From Cetobacterium sp. 2A (GTDB lineage Bacteria; Fusobacteriota; Fusobacteriia; Fusobacteriales; Fusobacteriaceae), in contig NZ_JACFAJ010000005.1 of NCBI RefSeq assembly GCF_014250685.1, positions 113,337 through 177,336 on the forward strand: DNA of 64,000 nt. The letters are read 5' to 3'. The notes beneath the pieces were generated by a model. The model made no database searches, was not told the DNA's origin, and worked only from the letters and a program-made list of their open reading frames with translations. The position numbers were made by a program, and so were the translations under genes. Of this stretch, positions 17,789 to 27,212 are shown in pieces (the first letter of the stretch is position 1; the number at the start of each line of letters is the position of its first letter).

Positions 17789-19078
17789 ATGTTAACACTT
17801 TCAACTTTTGCAGCTTGGTTTGGAATGATCTTTATGGGGGTTCCAGTTGGATTTTCATTGATATTTGCAACAGTTATATTTTTTAGTTTAACAGGTTGGA
17901 ATGTCATATATTTTGTTGGAGCAACTTTAGTTGACAGTTTAGACAGCTTTAGTTTATTGAGTGTTCCTTTCTTCATCTTAACTGGAATACTTATGAATAG
18001 TTCTGGAATAACTGAAAGAATATTTCGTTTTGCTAAATCTTTACTAGGGCACTATATCGGTGGTATGGGACATGTAAATATATTTGCAAGTCTTATATTT
18101 TCTGGGATGTCTGGATCGGCATTAGCGGACGCCGGAGGTCTTGGACAACTAGAAATAAAGGCTATGAAAGACGAAGGATATGATGATGATATATGTGGTG
18201 GATTAACAGCTGCGTCTTGTATAATCGGACCATTAGTTCCACCAAGCATCAGTATGATAATTTACGGAGTAATTGCCGATCAGTCTATCGCAAGATTATT
18301 TCTAGCAGGATTTATTCCTGGAGTTATACTTACAATAGCTCTTATGATTATGAACTATTTTATTTGTAAAAAAAGAGGATATAGAAGGGCTCCAAAAGCT
18401 AGTAATAGAGAGAGACTAATAGCTTTTAAGGAATCATTTTGGGCACTCTTAACACCTTTAATAATAATTGGTGGAATTTTTTCTGGGTTCTTTACGCCTA
18501 CAGAAGCAGCTGTAATAGCTACTTGTTACTCAATGGCGTTAGGATTCTTTGTATATAAAGAACTTACAGTACAAGGATTTATAAGAGATGTAATTGAAGC
18601 TATAAAAGTAAGTGGAGTAACTGTCCTTATGATAATGGGAGTAACTTTTTTTGGACAAGTAATAGCGAGAGAGCAAATATCTATGAAAATAGCAGAAGTT
18701 TTCTTAACATTTGGTAAATCTCCATTGCTAGTTTTAGTGATGATAAACTTACTTTTAATTTTTTTAGGAACATTTATAGAAGCTTTAGCTTTGCAAGTTT
18801 TAGTTTTACCTATGTTAATACCTGTAATAATTCAATTTGGAATAGATCCAGTATTCTTTGGAGTTATAAGTACTTTAAATTTAATGATTGGAATTTTAAC
18901 CCCACCAATGGGAATGGCTTTATTTGTTGTATCTAGAGTTGGAAATATATCCGTCAGTACGATAACCAAGGGGGTAATTCCATTTTTAATCCCCATACTA
19001 ATAACTTTGATAATTTTAATTATATTTCCAAATTTAGTACTTTTTTTACCGAATTTAATCTTAGGAGTAGCAGGATAG
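17789..19078 (+). CDS. siaM: TRAP transporter large membrane subunit SiaM
   Basis: A 429-aa DctM-type permease of about 11-12 helices. Hallmarks: [76 protein letters not shown] and [18 protein letters not shown]. The SGSALAD and PPS segments match Na+-binding and substrate-path regions of the DctM/SiaM family. The start directly follows the siaQ stop. It provides the Na+-driven elevator for sialate uptake. Confidence 0.92.
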   Translation: MLTLSTFAAWFGMIFMGVPVGFSLIFATVIFFSLTGWNVIYFVGATLVDSLDSFSLLSVPFFILTGILMNSSGITERIFRFAKSLLGHYIGGMGHVNIFASLIFSGMSGSALADAGGLGQLEIKAMKDEGYDDDICGGLTAASCIIGPLVPPSISMIIYGVIADQSIARLFLAGFIPGVILTIALMIMNYFICKKRGYRRAPKASNRERLIAFKESFWALLTPLIIIGGIFSGFFTPTEAAVIATCYSMALGFFVYKELTVQGFIRDVIEAIKVSGVTVLMIMGVTFFGQVIAREQISMKIAEVFLTFGKSPLLVLVMINLLLIFLGTFIEALALQVLVLPMLIPVIIQFGIDPVFFGVISTLNLMIGILTPPMGMALFVVSRVGNISVSTITKGVIPFLIPILITLIILIIFPNLVLFLPNLILGVAG

Positions 19079-19088
19079 GAGAATAAAT

Positions 19089-20033
19089 ATGCCAAGTGTA
19101 GATTTACCTTTAGATAATCTTAGAGATTATTATGGAACAAATCCTAAACCATCAGATTTTAATCAGTATTGGAAAAAAGCTTTGAACGAATTAGAGAATT
19201 CAGATATGAGTATTTCTATGACAGAATCAAATTTTAAAGCGCCTTATGCGGAATGTTATGATCTTGTTTTTAAAGGCGTAGATGAAAAGAAAATTTATGC
19301 TAAACTACTTCTTCCCAAAAATATTATAGCACCTGTTCCAGCAGTTGTGGAATATCATGGCTATGGGGGGAACAGTAGAGATTGGAGTACAAAATTATCA
19401 TTTGTAGCGGCAGGGGTGGCAGTTTTTTCAATGGATTGTAGAGATCAATTTGGAAATACTGATAGCGAGCATTTTAGAAGAGGAAATTTAATAAGGGGAC
19501 TAGATTTAGGTGCAGAAAATCTTTATTATAAAAAACTTTTTCTAGATGCAGCAAAACTTGTAAAAATTGTTATGAGTATGGAAAATATTGATGAAAACAG
19601 AGTTGCGACTCTAGGACTTTCACAAGGTGGAGCTCTTGCTTTAGTTGCGGCTTCTCTTGAACCAAAAGTAAAAAAGGTATTTTCAATATATCCATTTCTT
19701 TGTGATTATAAGAGAGTTTGGGAAATGGACTTAGGAGAATCGCCTTATGAAGAGCTAAGAGATTATTTTAAATATAAAGATCCTCTTCATGAAAAAGAGA
19801 GTTATATTTTTACAACATTAGGATATATAGATGTTCAATATCTTGCTCCTGAAATAAAAGGAGAAGTCACTGTAGTTACTGGTTTAATGGATAAAATTTG
19901 TCCTGCCTCAACCCAGTTTGCTATGTATAATAAAATAATGTCTAAAAAGAATATGCTTGTATACCCAGACTTTGGTCATGAGGATATAGTTGGATTAAGT
20001 GATAAAGTTTTTCAATGGATATTAACAATATAA
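19089..20033 (+). CDS. Acetyl-xylan-esterase family (CE7) hydrolase, probable sialate O-acetylesterase
   Basis: A 314-aa cytoplasmic alpha/beta hydrolase of the CE7 family, without a signal peptide. Visible: EYHGYGGNSRDW (oxyanion region), CRDQFGNTD, nucleophile elbow GLSQGG (Ser about 176), acid region TGLMDKICP and the catalytic His in YPDFGHED. CE7 enzymes deacetylate sugars and cephalosporin C. Here the gene sits between the sialate transporter and nanA, so removal of O-acetyl groups from imported sialic acids is the best inference. A CE7-type gene also accompanies nan genes in Streptococcus pneumoniae. Substrate is not provable from sequence. Confidence 0.8.
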   Translation: MPSVDLPLDNLRDYYGTNPKPSDFNQYWKKALNELENSDMSISMTESNFKAPYAECYDLVFKGVDEKKIYAKLLLPKNIIAPVPAVVEYHGYGGNSRDWSTKLSFVAAGVAVFSMDCRDQFGNTDSEHFRRGNLIRGLDLGAENLYYKKLFLDAAKLVKIVMSMENIDENRVATLGLSQGGALALVAASLEPKVKKVFSIYPFLCDYKRVWEMDLGESPYEELRDYFKYKDPLHEKESYIFTTLGYIDVQYLAPEIKGEVTVVTGLMDKICPASTQFAMYNKIMSKKNMLVYPDFGHEDIVGLSDKVFQWILTI

Positions 20034-20058
20034 ATTAATAAAAAAACGGAGGAAGAAA

Positions 20059-20925
20059 ATGAAAGGTTTATTTACAGCGCTACTTGTAGCTTTTGACGAG
20101 AATGGAAATTTAAATGAAAAGGGAACTAGAGAAATAGTTAGATACAATATAGATGTTATGAAAGTCGATGGACTTTATGTAGGAGGAAGTACTGGAGAGA
20201 ACTTTATGATTCCTACTGAAATGAAAAAAAGAATATTTGAAGTTGTTAAAGATGAAGCAAAAGATTCTGTTAAACTTATTGCACAAGTTGGGTCTATAAA
20301 TTTATTTGAAGCAGTGGAGTTAGGAAAATATGCAACTGAGTTAGGGTATGATTCGTTGTCAGCAGTTACTCCATTTTATTATAAATTTGATTTTGAAGAG
20401 ATAAAAAATTATTACTTAACTATAGTAAATGAAACTCAAAATAATATGATAATATACTCTATACCATTTTTAACTGGTGTAAATATGAGTTTATCACAAT
20501 TTGCAGAACTTTTTGAAAATGACAAAATAATTGGAGTTAAATTTACAGCCGGAGATTTCTATTTACTTGAAAGAGTTAGAAATGCATTCCCTAATAAGTT
20601 AATATATGCAGGATTTGATGAAATGTTACTTCCAGCTGTAGCATTAGGAGTAGACGGAGCTATTGGAAGTACTTACAATATTACAGGAAAAATTGCAAGA
20701 GAAGTTTATGAGTATACTCTTAATGGGAATTTAGCAGCAGCTAGAAAAAGTCAGACACATTTAAATGATATAATTGAGAAACTTCTAGGAAATGGACTTT
20801 ATCAAACTATAAAAATTATTCTTCAATCTAAAGGAGTTGAAGCTGGATATTGCAGACTTCCTATGAAGAAACTTTCAGATTTAAAAGTTAAATCTGCATT
20901 AGAAATTGGGAAACAATATCTATAG
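20059..20925 (+). CDS. nanA: N-acetylneuraminate lyase
   Basis: A 288-aa (beta/alpha)8 class I aldolase. Key residues are present: GGSTGE (residues 42-47, carboxylate-binding Ser44/Thr45), SAVTPFYYKF typical of NanA rather than DapA, Tyr133 in YSIPF and the Schiff-base Lys161 in GVKFTAGDF. It splits N-acetylneuraminate into N-acetylmannosamine and pyruvate in the cytoplasm. It lies 25 nt after the esterase and 11 nt before nanK, with a strong GGAGG site. Confidence 0.93.
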   Translation: MKGLFTALLVAFDENGNLNEKGTREIVRYNIDVMKVDGLYVGGSTGENFMIPTEMKKRIFEVVKDEAKDSVKLIAQVGSINLFEAVELGKYATELGYDSLSAVTPFYYKFDFEEIKNYYLTIVNETQNNMIIYSIPFLTGVNMSLSQFAELFENDKIIGVKFTAGDFYLLERVRNAFPNKLIYAGFDEMLLPAVALGVDGAIGSTYNITGKIAREVYEYTLNGNLAAARKSQTHLNDIIEKLLGNGLYQTIKIILQSKGVEAGYCRLPMKKLSDLKVKSALEIGKQYL

Positions 20926-20936
20926 GGAGAGAATTT

Positions 20937-21839
20937 ATGAATATAGTTGCAATTGATATTGGCGGAACAAGTATTAAATATGGAGTTGTCAACGAAAATG
21001 GTGAGATTTTAAAGACTGATTCAGAGGATACTGATGCTGAAAAAGGAGTGGAACAACTTTTAGAAAAAATTTATTTTATAGTTGAAAAATACTTATTTAA
21101 TGATAAAATAAAAGGAATAGCTGTATCAGCAACAGGACAAATTGACGCTATGAAGGGAAAGGTTGTTGGTGGAACAGAACTTATTCCTGGATGGATTGGA
21201 ACCAATTTAGTAGATATCCTTCAAAAAAAATATTCATTACCAGTTGTTTTAGAAAATGATGTGAACTGTGCAGCTCTTGGAGAATTTTGGTTAGGTGCTG
21301 CAAAAAATTCAGATAACTTTATTTGTCTAACGGTTGGAACTGGAATTGGTGGTGGAATAGTTTTAAATGGGGAATTATTTAGAGGTGAAGGTTTTGTAGC
21401 TGGAGAATTTGGACATATTCAAATAGAAAAAGGTGGAAAAAATTGTGGTTGTGGAAAAAAAGGATGCTATCAACAGTATGCTTCAACAACTGCACTATTA
21501 GAATTGATAAAAGAAAAAACTGGAGAAACATTAAATGGAAAAGAATTTTTTTCAAATGTTACATCTATCGGTGGAATATATGAGAGTATTTTAGAGAAGT
21601 GGTGTGATTACCTAACCGATGGATTATCAACTTTGGTATATATTTTTAATCCAAGACTTATAGTTATAGGTGGGGGAATATCTATCCAGAGAGATCTTCT
21701 AGAAACTTATATAAATAGAAGTTTAAAAGAAAAAATAGGTAAAAATTATAATGAAATTTTAAAAATTAAAATGGCAGATAGAGGAAATGATGCTGGACTT
21801 TTAGGGGCAACATATCTTTTACTACAAAAAATTATTTAA
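20937..21839 (+). CDS. nanK: ROK family N-acetylmannosamine kinase
   Basis: A 300-aa ROK sugar kinase. N-terminal ATP-binding motif AIDIGGTSIKYGVV (residues 5-18), catalytic ENDVNCAALGE, TVGTGIGGG, and the ROK zinc motif with EFGHIQIEKGG and CGCGKKGCYQQYAS. It should phosphorylate ManNAc to ManNAc-6-P, the step after NanA. No nanE epimerase follows, so that step must be encoded elsewhere. ROK kinases vary in sugar choice; specificity is inferred from the operon. Confidence 0.85.
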   Translation: MNIVAIDIGGTSIKYGVVNENGEILKTDSEDTDAEKGVEQLLEKIYFIVEKYLFNDKIKGIAVSATGQIDAMKGKVVGGTELIPGWIGTNLVDILQKKYSLPVVLENDVNCAALGEFWLGAAKNSDNFICLTVGTGIGGGIVLNGELFRGEGFVAGEFGHIQIEKGGKNCGCGKKGCYQQYASTTALLELIKEKTGETLNGKEFFSNVTSIGGIYESILEKWCDYLTDGLSTLVYIFNPRLIVIGGGISIQRDLLETYINRSLKEKIGKNYNEILKIKMADRGNDAGLLGATYLLLQKII

Positions 21840-21850
21840 TTATTTTAAGA

Positions 21851-21866
21851 TGACATATTGGTGACA
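21851..21866. promoter_or_regulatory. TGACA direct repeat, candidate response-regulator site
   Basis: TGACA (21851-21855) and TGACA (21862-21866) are spaced 11 bp start to start, one helical turn, as for OmpR/PhoB-type regulators. They lie 8 nt upstream of a TAATAG -10-like box (21875-21880) ahead of the Spy-like gene, whose downstream neighbour is an OmpR-type regulator. Confidence 0.4.
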
Positions 21867-21926
21867 CAATAAAATAATAGAATCTCCTTGTAAAGAAAAA
21901 ACAACAAGATACAGGGAGGCAACAAA

Positions 21927-22304
21927 ATGAAAAAAATGTTAATAGTAGGAACTTTAGTTTTATCAGCACTAACTTTTGCAAAAGGACACGGAGATATGGG
22001 TGGTAGAAACATGGGAACTATGACTACTGCTTGCAATATGCAAGGAATGAGTGGTATGGGAAAAGGACATTCTAGAATGATTTTAACACCTGAACAACAA
22101 AAATTACGTTCAGAAAATTCAATTGCTATCCAAGAGAAAAAACTACAAGTAAAAAAACTTTTATTAAATGAAAAAGTAGATTGGACAAAAGTTGAAAACG
22201 TAAATAAAGATATCGCTATATTACAGGCAAAACAAAGAACTGAAATGATGAAGATAAGAAATACTGCAATGGCAAATCCAATGCCAGTAGCTCAAGGAAA
22301 CTAA
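21927..22304 (+). CDS. Spy/CpxP-like periplasmic stress protein
   Basis: 125 aa with a signal peptide (residues 1-18). A Gly/Met/His-rich stretch follows (about residues 19-52: HGDMGGRNMG, GMSGMGKGHSR), then the LTPEQQ motif (53-58) of the LTxxQ/Spy-CpxP family and a long helix of charged residues. Such proteins are envelope chaperones or metal-responsive modulators. The Met/His content and single Cys36 suggest metal binding (Cu or Zn). It is followed by a terminator and then a two-component system, the same kind of neighbourhood as cpxP with cpxRA. Function inferred. Confidence 0.65.
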   Translation: MKKMLIVGTLVLSALTFAKGHGDMGGRNMGTMTTACNMQGMSGMGKGHSRMILTPEQQKLRSENSIAIQEKKLQVKKLLLNEKVDWTKVENVNKDIAILQAKQRTEMMKIRNTAMANPMPVAQGN

Positions 22305-22319
22305 AAATAAAGATTGAGG

Positions 22320-22343
22320 GGAGTCGAAGAGACTCCTTTTTTT
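22320..22343 (+). terminator. Terminator after the Spy-like gene
   Basis: GGAGTC, loop GAAGA, GACTCC, then seven T. It lies 15 nt after the stop and 35 nt before the response regulator, so expression of the two-component genes would need readthrough or their own promoter. Confidence 0.8.
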
Positions 22344-22377
22344 CAATTTTTATAAATTTGAAAGAGGGTTAATAATT

Positions 22378-23034
22378 ATGAAAAAAATATTGATAATCGA
22401 AGATGAAAAAGATTTAGCTAAATCTATAGGAGATTCACTAGTAGCAGATGGATTTCTAGTGATGAAAGCATTTGATGGAGAAAGTGGAATAAAATTATTT
22501 TTTGAAACAAAGCCAGATTTAATTCTTTTAGATATAAATCTTCCAAAAAAAGATGGATGGAAAGTTTGCAAAGAAATAAGAGAAAACTCAGCTGTACCCA
22601 TTGTTATGATGACGGCTAGAGATACTGAAAATGATGAACTTACAGGTTTAAAAATAGGTGCAGACGACTATATCACAAAACCGTTTAGTTTAAAAATTCT
22701 AGAAGCTAGAATAAAAAAGATATTAAAAATAGAAGGAAATAATATATATAGATATAAAAATTTAATTTTTAATTTTAAAACATTAGAGATTATTATAGAA
22801 GATGAAAAGATTGAACTTTCAGGGAGAGAAGCACAGCTTTTTGAATATTTTATACGTAATAAAGGAATAGTACTAAACAGAGAAAAATTATTAAATGAAA
22901 TTTGGGGATTTGATTTTTATTGTGAAGATAGAGCAGTTGATACTTTAATAAAAAGACTTAGAAAAAAACTTGGTCAATATAGCGAGAATATAAAGACGAT
23001 AAGAGGAGTTGGATATATATTTAATGAAGATTAA
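22378..23034 (+). CDS. OmpR/PhoB-type response regulator
   Basis: 218 aa. Receiver domain residues 1-115 with acidic pocket EDE (8-10), phosphoacceptor Asp52 in LLDINLPKKDG, MMTARD and the conserved Lys in ITKPF. The C-terminal winged helix (about 125-215) has REAQLFEYFIRN and RAVDTLIKRLRKKL, the recognition helix. It overlaps the kinase gene by 11 nt, so the two are coupled. The likely target is the upstream Spy-like gene, and possibly its own operon. Confidence 0.9.
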   Translation: MKKILIIEDEKDLAKSIGDSLVADGFLVMKAFDGESGIKLFFETKPDLILLDINLPKKDGWKVCKEIRENSAVPIVMMTARDTENDELTGLKIGADDYITKPFSLKILEARIKKILKIEGNNIYRYKNLIFNFKTLEIIIEDEKIELSGREAQLFEYFIRNKGIVLNREKLLNEIWGFDFYCEDRAVDTLIKRLRKKLGQYSENIKTIRGVGYIFNED

Positions 23035-24379
23035 GATAAATTTTTTTAAGAAGATATTTATATATTCGATAGGAATAGTTGTAATGACTCTTTCGATTTG
23101 TTATATTTTGAATTTTTTATTTCTTGACCAATTTTATATATATAGAAAAAAAGAAAATATGAAAAAAATAGTTGCAGAAGTAAAAAAAATAAGAAATAAA
23201 CCTGAAGAATTAGAGGATTATTTAGAAGAACTAAAGCAAAGAGAATCTATGGTAGTTGTTTTTTTAGATAAACATGGACGAGAAATTGGAACTGGTATGC
23301 ATAAAAGAATGATGAGAAAAGCTTTAGATATGAGAATGATGGAACTGAACGGAGAGTTACAACAAAGATTTTTCTTTGTATCAGCACCTTCACCATCTTC
23401 TGGAAGAATTTTAATATACAATGACAAATTGCCTGATGGAACTTGGATATCTCTAAGAGCTTCATTGCTATCCGTGGATACATACAAATATGAGATGTAT
23501 TTGTTTAGTATTATCACAAGTATAATAACTCTTATTCTCACTGCATACTTAGGAAAAGTTTTTTCTAAAAAAATAACTTCAGATATAGAAAAACTAAATC
23601 TAGCAGCTTACGATATTGCAGATTTAAAATTCATAGATAATATTGGAATAGATAGAGACGATGAAATTGGCGAATTATCTAGAAATATTGAAACAATGTC
23701 TAAAAAATTAAATATCTCTATGGAATCTATGAAAAATTTTGTTTCTAATGCATCACATGAGTTAAAAACACCTATAGCAATTATAAGTACACATGCTCAA
23801 GGATTATTAAAAAAGAGTGTTGTAGAAGAATCTGAAAGAAAAGATTATTATGAAACAATATTAAGAACTAGTTATGAAATGGGCGAATTAATCTCCAATT
23901 TATTAACTATATCTAGAATAAATTCATTAGACTATGTTTTGGATGAAGATGATGTAGACATAGAAAAATTAATAAAACAATCTTTAGAAAAATATGAATT
24001 TATAGAACTTGAAAATGATATACAAGTTATTATAAAAATAAAAGATAAAAACTTAATAGTGGATAGAAATATTTTAAAATTGGCTATTGATAATATTGTA
24101 TTAAATGGATTAAAATATTCACCGTATGAAGGGAAATTTGAAATAATAGAAATTGATGGAAAATTTAGTTTTAGAAATAGTTTGCAAAACATGATGCCAA
24201 TAGATATTGAAAAGATTTGGGAACCATTTGCAAGAGGACAAAATGCTTTTGAATCGGGAGTAGACGGAACAGGATTGGGATTATCTATTGTTAAAAGAGC
24301 TTTGGAGCTAAATAATATGGATTTTGGAATTGAAGTTGATAATGAAAGTTTTGAAATATGGTTTAAACAAAAAAAGTAG
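23024..24379 (+). CDS. Sensor histidine kinase
   Basis: About 451 aa from the ATG at 23024; a TTG at 23009 would be too close to the GGAG site. Two membrane helices (about residues 10-32 and 160-180) flank a periplasmic sensor containing a Met-rich run MHKRMMRKALDMRMMEL. Then HAMP (about 185-235), HisKA with His in NASHELKTPI, and HATPase with DNIVLNGLKYSP (N box) and GTGLGLSIVKRALEL (G box). The Met-rich sensor and the Met/His-rich Spy-like neighbour suggest metal or envelope-redox sensing; this is inference. A terminator follows directly. Confidence 0.9.
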   Translation: MKIKINFFKKIFIYSIGIVVMTLSICYILNFLFLDQFYIYRKKENMKKIVAEVKKIRNKPEELEDYLEELKQRESMVVVFLDKHGREIGTGMHKRMMRKALDMRMMELNGELQQRFFFVSAPSPSSGRILIYNDKLPDGTWISLRASLLSVDTYKYEMYLFSIITSIITLILTAYLGKVFSKKITSDIEKLNLAAYDIADLKFIDNIGIDRDDEIGELSRNIETMSKKLNISMESMKNFVSNASHELKTPIAIISTHAQGLLKKSVVEESERKDYYETILRTSYEMGELISNLLTISRINSLDYVLDEDDVDIEKLIKQSLEKYEFIELENDIQVIIKIKDKNLIVDRNILKLAIDNIVLNGLKYSPYEGKFEIIEIDGKFSFRNSLQNMMPIDIEKIWEPFARGQNAFESGVDGTGLGLSIVKRALELNNMDFGIEVDNESFEIWFKQKK

Positions 24380-24409
24380 AACCCCGTTTAACGAGGTTCT
24401 ACTTTTTTT
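24371..24409. terminator. Bidirectional terminator
   Basis: AAGTAGAACC/GGTTCTACTT stem with an inner CG/CG closing around TTTAA, A-run and T-run on either side, between the converging kinase and glutaminase genes. Confidence 0.88.
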
Positions 24410-25325
24410 ATAGAATTGATACTCCTAAAATTTCAACAACGTCTTTCATAACTTTTATACCTGCAGTACTATTTCCTTTTGGATCAAGTGGAGGAGAAAA
24501 AGTTCCTATTCCATATTTTCCAGGAACAGTAGCTAGTAATCCACCACCAACTCCTGATTTTGTAGCAACTCCAACTTCAACAAGGTATTCTCCACTTTCA
24601 TTATAAAGTCCACAAGTTATCATAAGACCAGTAATAATTTTTGCATATCCTTCTGGCATTACTCTTTCTCCAGTTGATAAAACACCGTCTCTGGCAAAGA
24701 ACATTCCAATTTTAGCAAGAGTTTCAGCAGTTACGCTGATAGAACATTGTTTAAAATATACATCTAGAATAGCATCTACATTTCCTTCAATATCTCCATA
24801 TGATTTCATATAATATGCAAGAGCCCTGTTTGTATCTCCAGTTTCTTTTTCGCTTAAATATATATCAGAATCTAAATAAAGACTATCGTCTTCACTTATT
24901 TTTTTCATAAAATCTAATACTCTATTAAATTTTTCAACTGGATCATTTCCTTTAATAAGAGATGCAGTTGCAATAGCACCAGCATTTATATATGGATTAG
25001 AAGGTCTATGTAGTGGACCAGTTTCTAATCTTTTAATTGAATTAAATGCATCACCAGTCGGTTCTTGACCTATTTTTCTAAAAACACCTTCAGGTCCATT
25101 ATCCAATAGAGCTAAAGCCAGAACAATAGTTTTAGAAATACTTTCTATCGCAAATCTTACGTCGCAGTCTCCAGATTTCATAATAGTACCATCTTCAGAT
25201 ACGATTACAACTCCTAAATTATTTGGATTAGCAGATGCTAATCCAGGAATGTAAGTTGCAACTCTACCTTCCTTTGTATATACACGATTTTTTTCGATAA
25301 TTTTATCAAGTTCAATTTGAGTCAT
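24408..25325 (-). CDS. glsA: Glutaminase
   Basis: A 305-aa beta-lactamase-fold glutaminase. The catalytic S-x-x-K is ESISK (Ser62, Lys65); other family blocks are NPYINAGAIA, AYYMKSYGDIEGN and KSGVGGGLLATVPGKYGIG. It hydrolyses glutamine to glutamate and ammonia. It is divergent from gadC. In E. coli, YbaS glutaminase with GadC exports glutamate while the released ammonia consumes protons, giving glutamine-dependent acid resistance; the same pairing is likely here. Confidence 0.93.
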   Translation of the reverse strand: MTQIELDKIIEKNRVYTKEGRVATYIPGLASANPNNLGVVIVSEDGTIMKSGDCDVRFAIESISKTIVLALALLDNGPEGVFRKIGQEPTGDAFNSIKRLETGPLHRPSNPYINAGAIATASLIKGNDPVEKFNRVLDFMKKISEDDSLYLDSDIYLSEKETGDTNRALAYYMKSYGDIEGNVDAILDVYFKQCSISVTAETLAKIGMFFARDGVLSTGERVMPEGYAKIITGLMITCGLYNESGEYLVEVGVATKSGVGGGLLATVPGKYGIGTFSPPLDPKGNSTAGIKVMKDVVEILGVSIL

Positions 25326-25457
25326 TTATAAAACCTCCTTGTAAATTTATAGATGAATATTTTTACTAGATAAAATTTTGAATTCCTTTTTAAATTTTTT
25401 TTTCTTTTTTAAGAGGAAAAAAATACTTTGTAGTGAATACAATATGTGAAATTAAAT

Positions 25458-25481
25458 GGGTCGCTTGGGACGGGACGACTC
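25458..25481 (+). promoter_or_regulatory. GC-rich hairpin in gadC leader
   Basis: GGGTCG (25458-25463) pairs with CGACTC (25476-25481) around CTTGGGACGGGA. A 24-nt island of high G+C in an otherwise very AT-rich leader, 26 nt before the gadC start. It may be a regulatory RNA hairpin or protein site; I recognise no known riboswitch. Confidence 0.35.
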
Positions 25482-25506
25482 GAAATATTTTTAAGGAGGA
25501 GTTTTT

Positions 25507-27108
25507 ATGGAAAGTGCTACAAAAGTTAAAAAGCAACTTACATTATTTGGATTTTTTACGATAACGGCTTCAATGGTTATGGCTGTTTATGAATATCCAT
25601 CATTTGCAACTTCAGGATTCTCATTGCTTTTCTTCTTATTATTTGGTGGATTTTTCTGGTTTATTCCAGTTGCCTTATGTGCTGCAGAGATGGCTACAAT
25701 TCCTGGTTGGCAAACTGGAGGAGTTTTCACATGGGTTTCTGGATCTTTAGGTGAAAGATGGGGATTTGCGGCAATATTTTATCAATTTTTTGAAATAACA
25801 GTAGGATATATTCCAATGCTTTATTTCATCAATGGATCGCTATCATATGTTCTCGATTGGCCAGAACTTAATACGAATCCTCATATAAAATTGGCTGTGA
25901 TTTTAGTTGTATTCTGGATTTTAACTTTCTCACAATTAGGTGGAACTAAGTATACAGCAAAAATTGCTAAAGTTGGATTTATTTTTGGTATTGTTATTCC
26001 TGCTCTTATACTTATTGGATTAGCACTTGCTTATATTTTAGGTGGAAATCCAGTGTATATGGATGTTAGTTGGAAAGCTTTCTTCCCTGATTTTACAAAA
26101 ATTAACTCATTAGTTATTCTAGTTTCATTTATATTAAGTTATATGGGTGTTGAGGCTTCGGCTTCTCATGCGAATGAGATGGCTAATCCTAGAAGAGAAT
26201 ATCCAATTGCTATATTTGTATTAGTTATAGTTGCGATTGTTTTAAGTGCGGCAGGAGGTCTTTCTATCGCTGCAGTAATACCTAATTCAGAATTGAATTT
26301 AAGCTCAGGTGTAAATCAAACTTTTGCGGCATTAATTAATCATTATGGTTCAGGTTTAAATTGGATAGTTAGAATAATTGCTGCATTCATTGGACTTGGA
26401 GTGTTAGCAGAAATAAGTGCTTGGATAGTTGGACCTTCAAGATCAATATATGTTGCAGCTCAAAAAGGTATATTACCTCCAATATTTAAAAAAGTTAATA
26501 AAAATGATGTTCCAGTTCCATTAGTAATGTTCCAAGGAGTAATAGTAACAATTTGGGCAATTATTTTAACACTTGGTGGTGGAGGAAATAACATGTCCTT
26601 CATGACTTCTATGTCATTAACAGTTGTTATTTACTTGATGACTTACTTCCTACTATTTATTGGATACATCGTATTGGTATTGAAAAGAAAATCTACAGAT
26701 GCCCAAGCTGGATATGAAATTCCTGGTGGAGTAGTTGTTAAGTCTGTAGTTGCTGCAATTGGATTAATTGTTTCAATATTTGCCTTCATTATTTCTTTCT
26801 TCCCACCATCAAATATACCTGGTGGAAATACAGGAGAATATGAAACTATATTAACAGTTGGATTTTTAGTAGTAGCAGTTTTACCATTTATAATTTATGA
26901 ACTTCGTGACAAAAAGAATGCGACAGGAATTGAGCCAGTTAGAATAACAACTGAAAATGCTCCTGAGAATCATTTCTTTACACATCCGAAAGCTAGAGGA
27001 GAGTTCCATGTAACTCCACAAAAACCAGAGGATGTACTACAACAAGATGATACACCTCCAACATCAGTACCATCAACTAAAGTAGATGACACAACTCCAA
27101 AATCATAA
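25507..27108 (+). CDS. gadC: Glutamate:GABA antiporter GadC-like
   Basis: A 533-aa APC-family carrier with about 12 helices. Matches to Gad[29 protein letters not shown] at the N-terminus (split here only for description), [33 protein letters not shown], and a hydrophilic tail from about residue 465. The tail is the right place and size for the C-plug that blocks E. coli GadC at neutral pH. No gadB decarboxylase is nearby, so glutamine/glutamate exchange with GlsA is likely. The last 40 residues are unusually Thr/Pro/Asp-rich. Confidence 0.88.
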   Translation: MESATKVKKQLTLFGFFTITASMVMAVYEYPSFATSGFSLLFFLLFGGFFWFIPVALCAAEMATIPGWQTGGVFTWVSGSLGERWGFAAIFYQFFEITVGYIPMLYFINGSLSYVLDWPELNTNPHIKLAVILVVFWILTFSQLGGTKYTAKIAKVGFIFGIVIPALILIGLALAYILGGNPVYMDVSWKAFFPDFTKINSLVILVSFILSYMGVEASASHANEMANPRREYPIAIFVLVIVAIVLSAAGGLSIAAVIPNSELNLSSGVNQTFAALINHYGSGLNWIVRIIAAFIGLGVLAEISAWIVGPSRSIYVAAQKGILPPIFKKVNKNDVPVPLVMFQGVIVTIWAIILTLGGGGNNMSFMTSMSLTVVIYLMTYFLLFIGYIVLVLKRKSTDAQAGYEIPGGVVVKSVVAAIGLIVSIFAFIISFFPPSNIPGGNTGEYETILTVGFLVVAVLPFIIYELRDKKNATGIEPVRITTENAPENHFFTHPKARGEFHVTPQKPEDVLQQDDTPPTSVPSTKVDDTTPKS

Positions 27109-27130
27109 ATAAAAATTGAATAAATATAAC

Positions 27131-27169
27131 ATAAGAAGTGAACTTAAAAGTTCACTTCTTATATTTTTT
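27131..27169 (+). terminator. Terminator of gadC
   Basis: Perfect inverted repeat ATAAGAAGTGAACTT / AAGTTCACTTCTTAT with a 2-nt centre, followed by ATTTTTT. Confidence 0.88.
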
Positions 27170-27212
27170 GTAATAATTTATGATATAATATTCAAATAAA
27201 ATAGGGGGGGTT

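Noticed and set aside
25326..25506. Known riboswitch in the glsA-gadC intergenic region
   Set aside because: The short hairpin does not fit any riboswitch consensus I can recall; reported only as an unassigned element.
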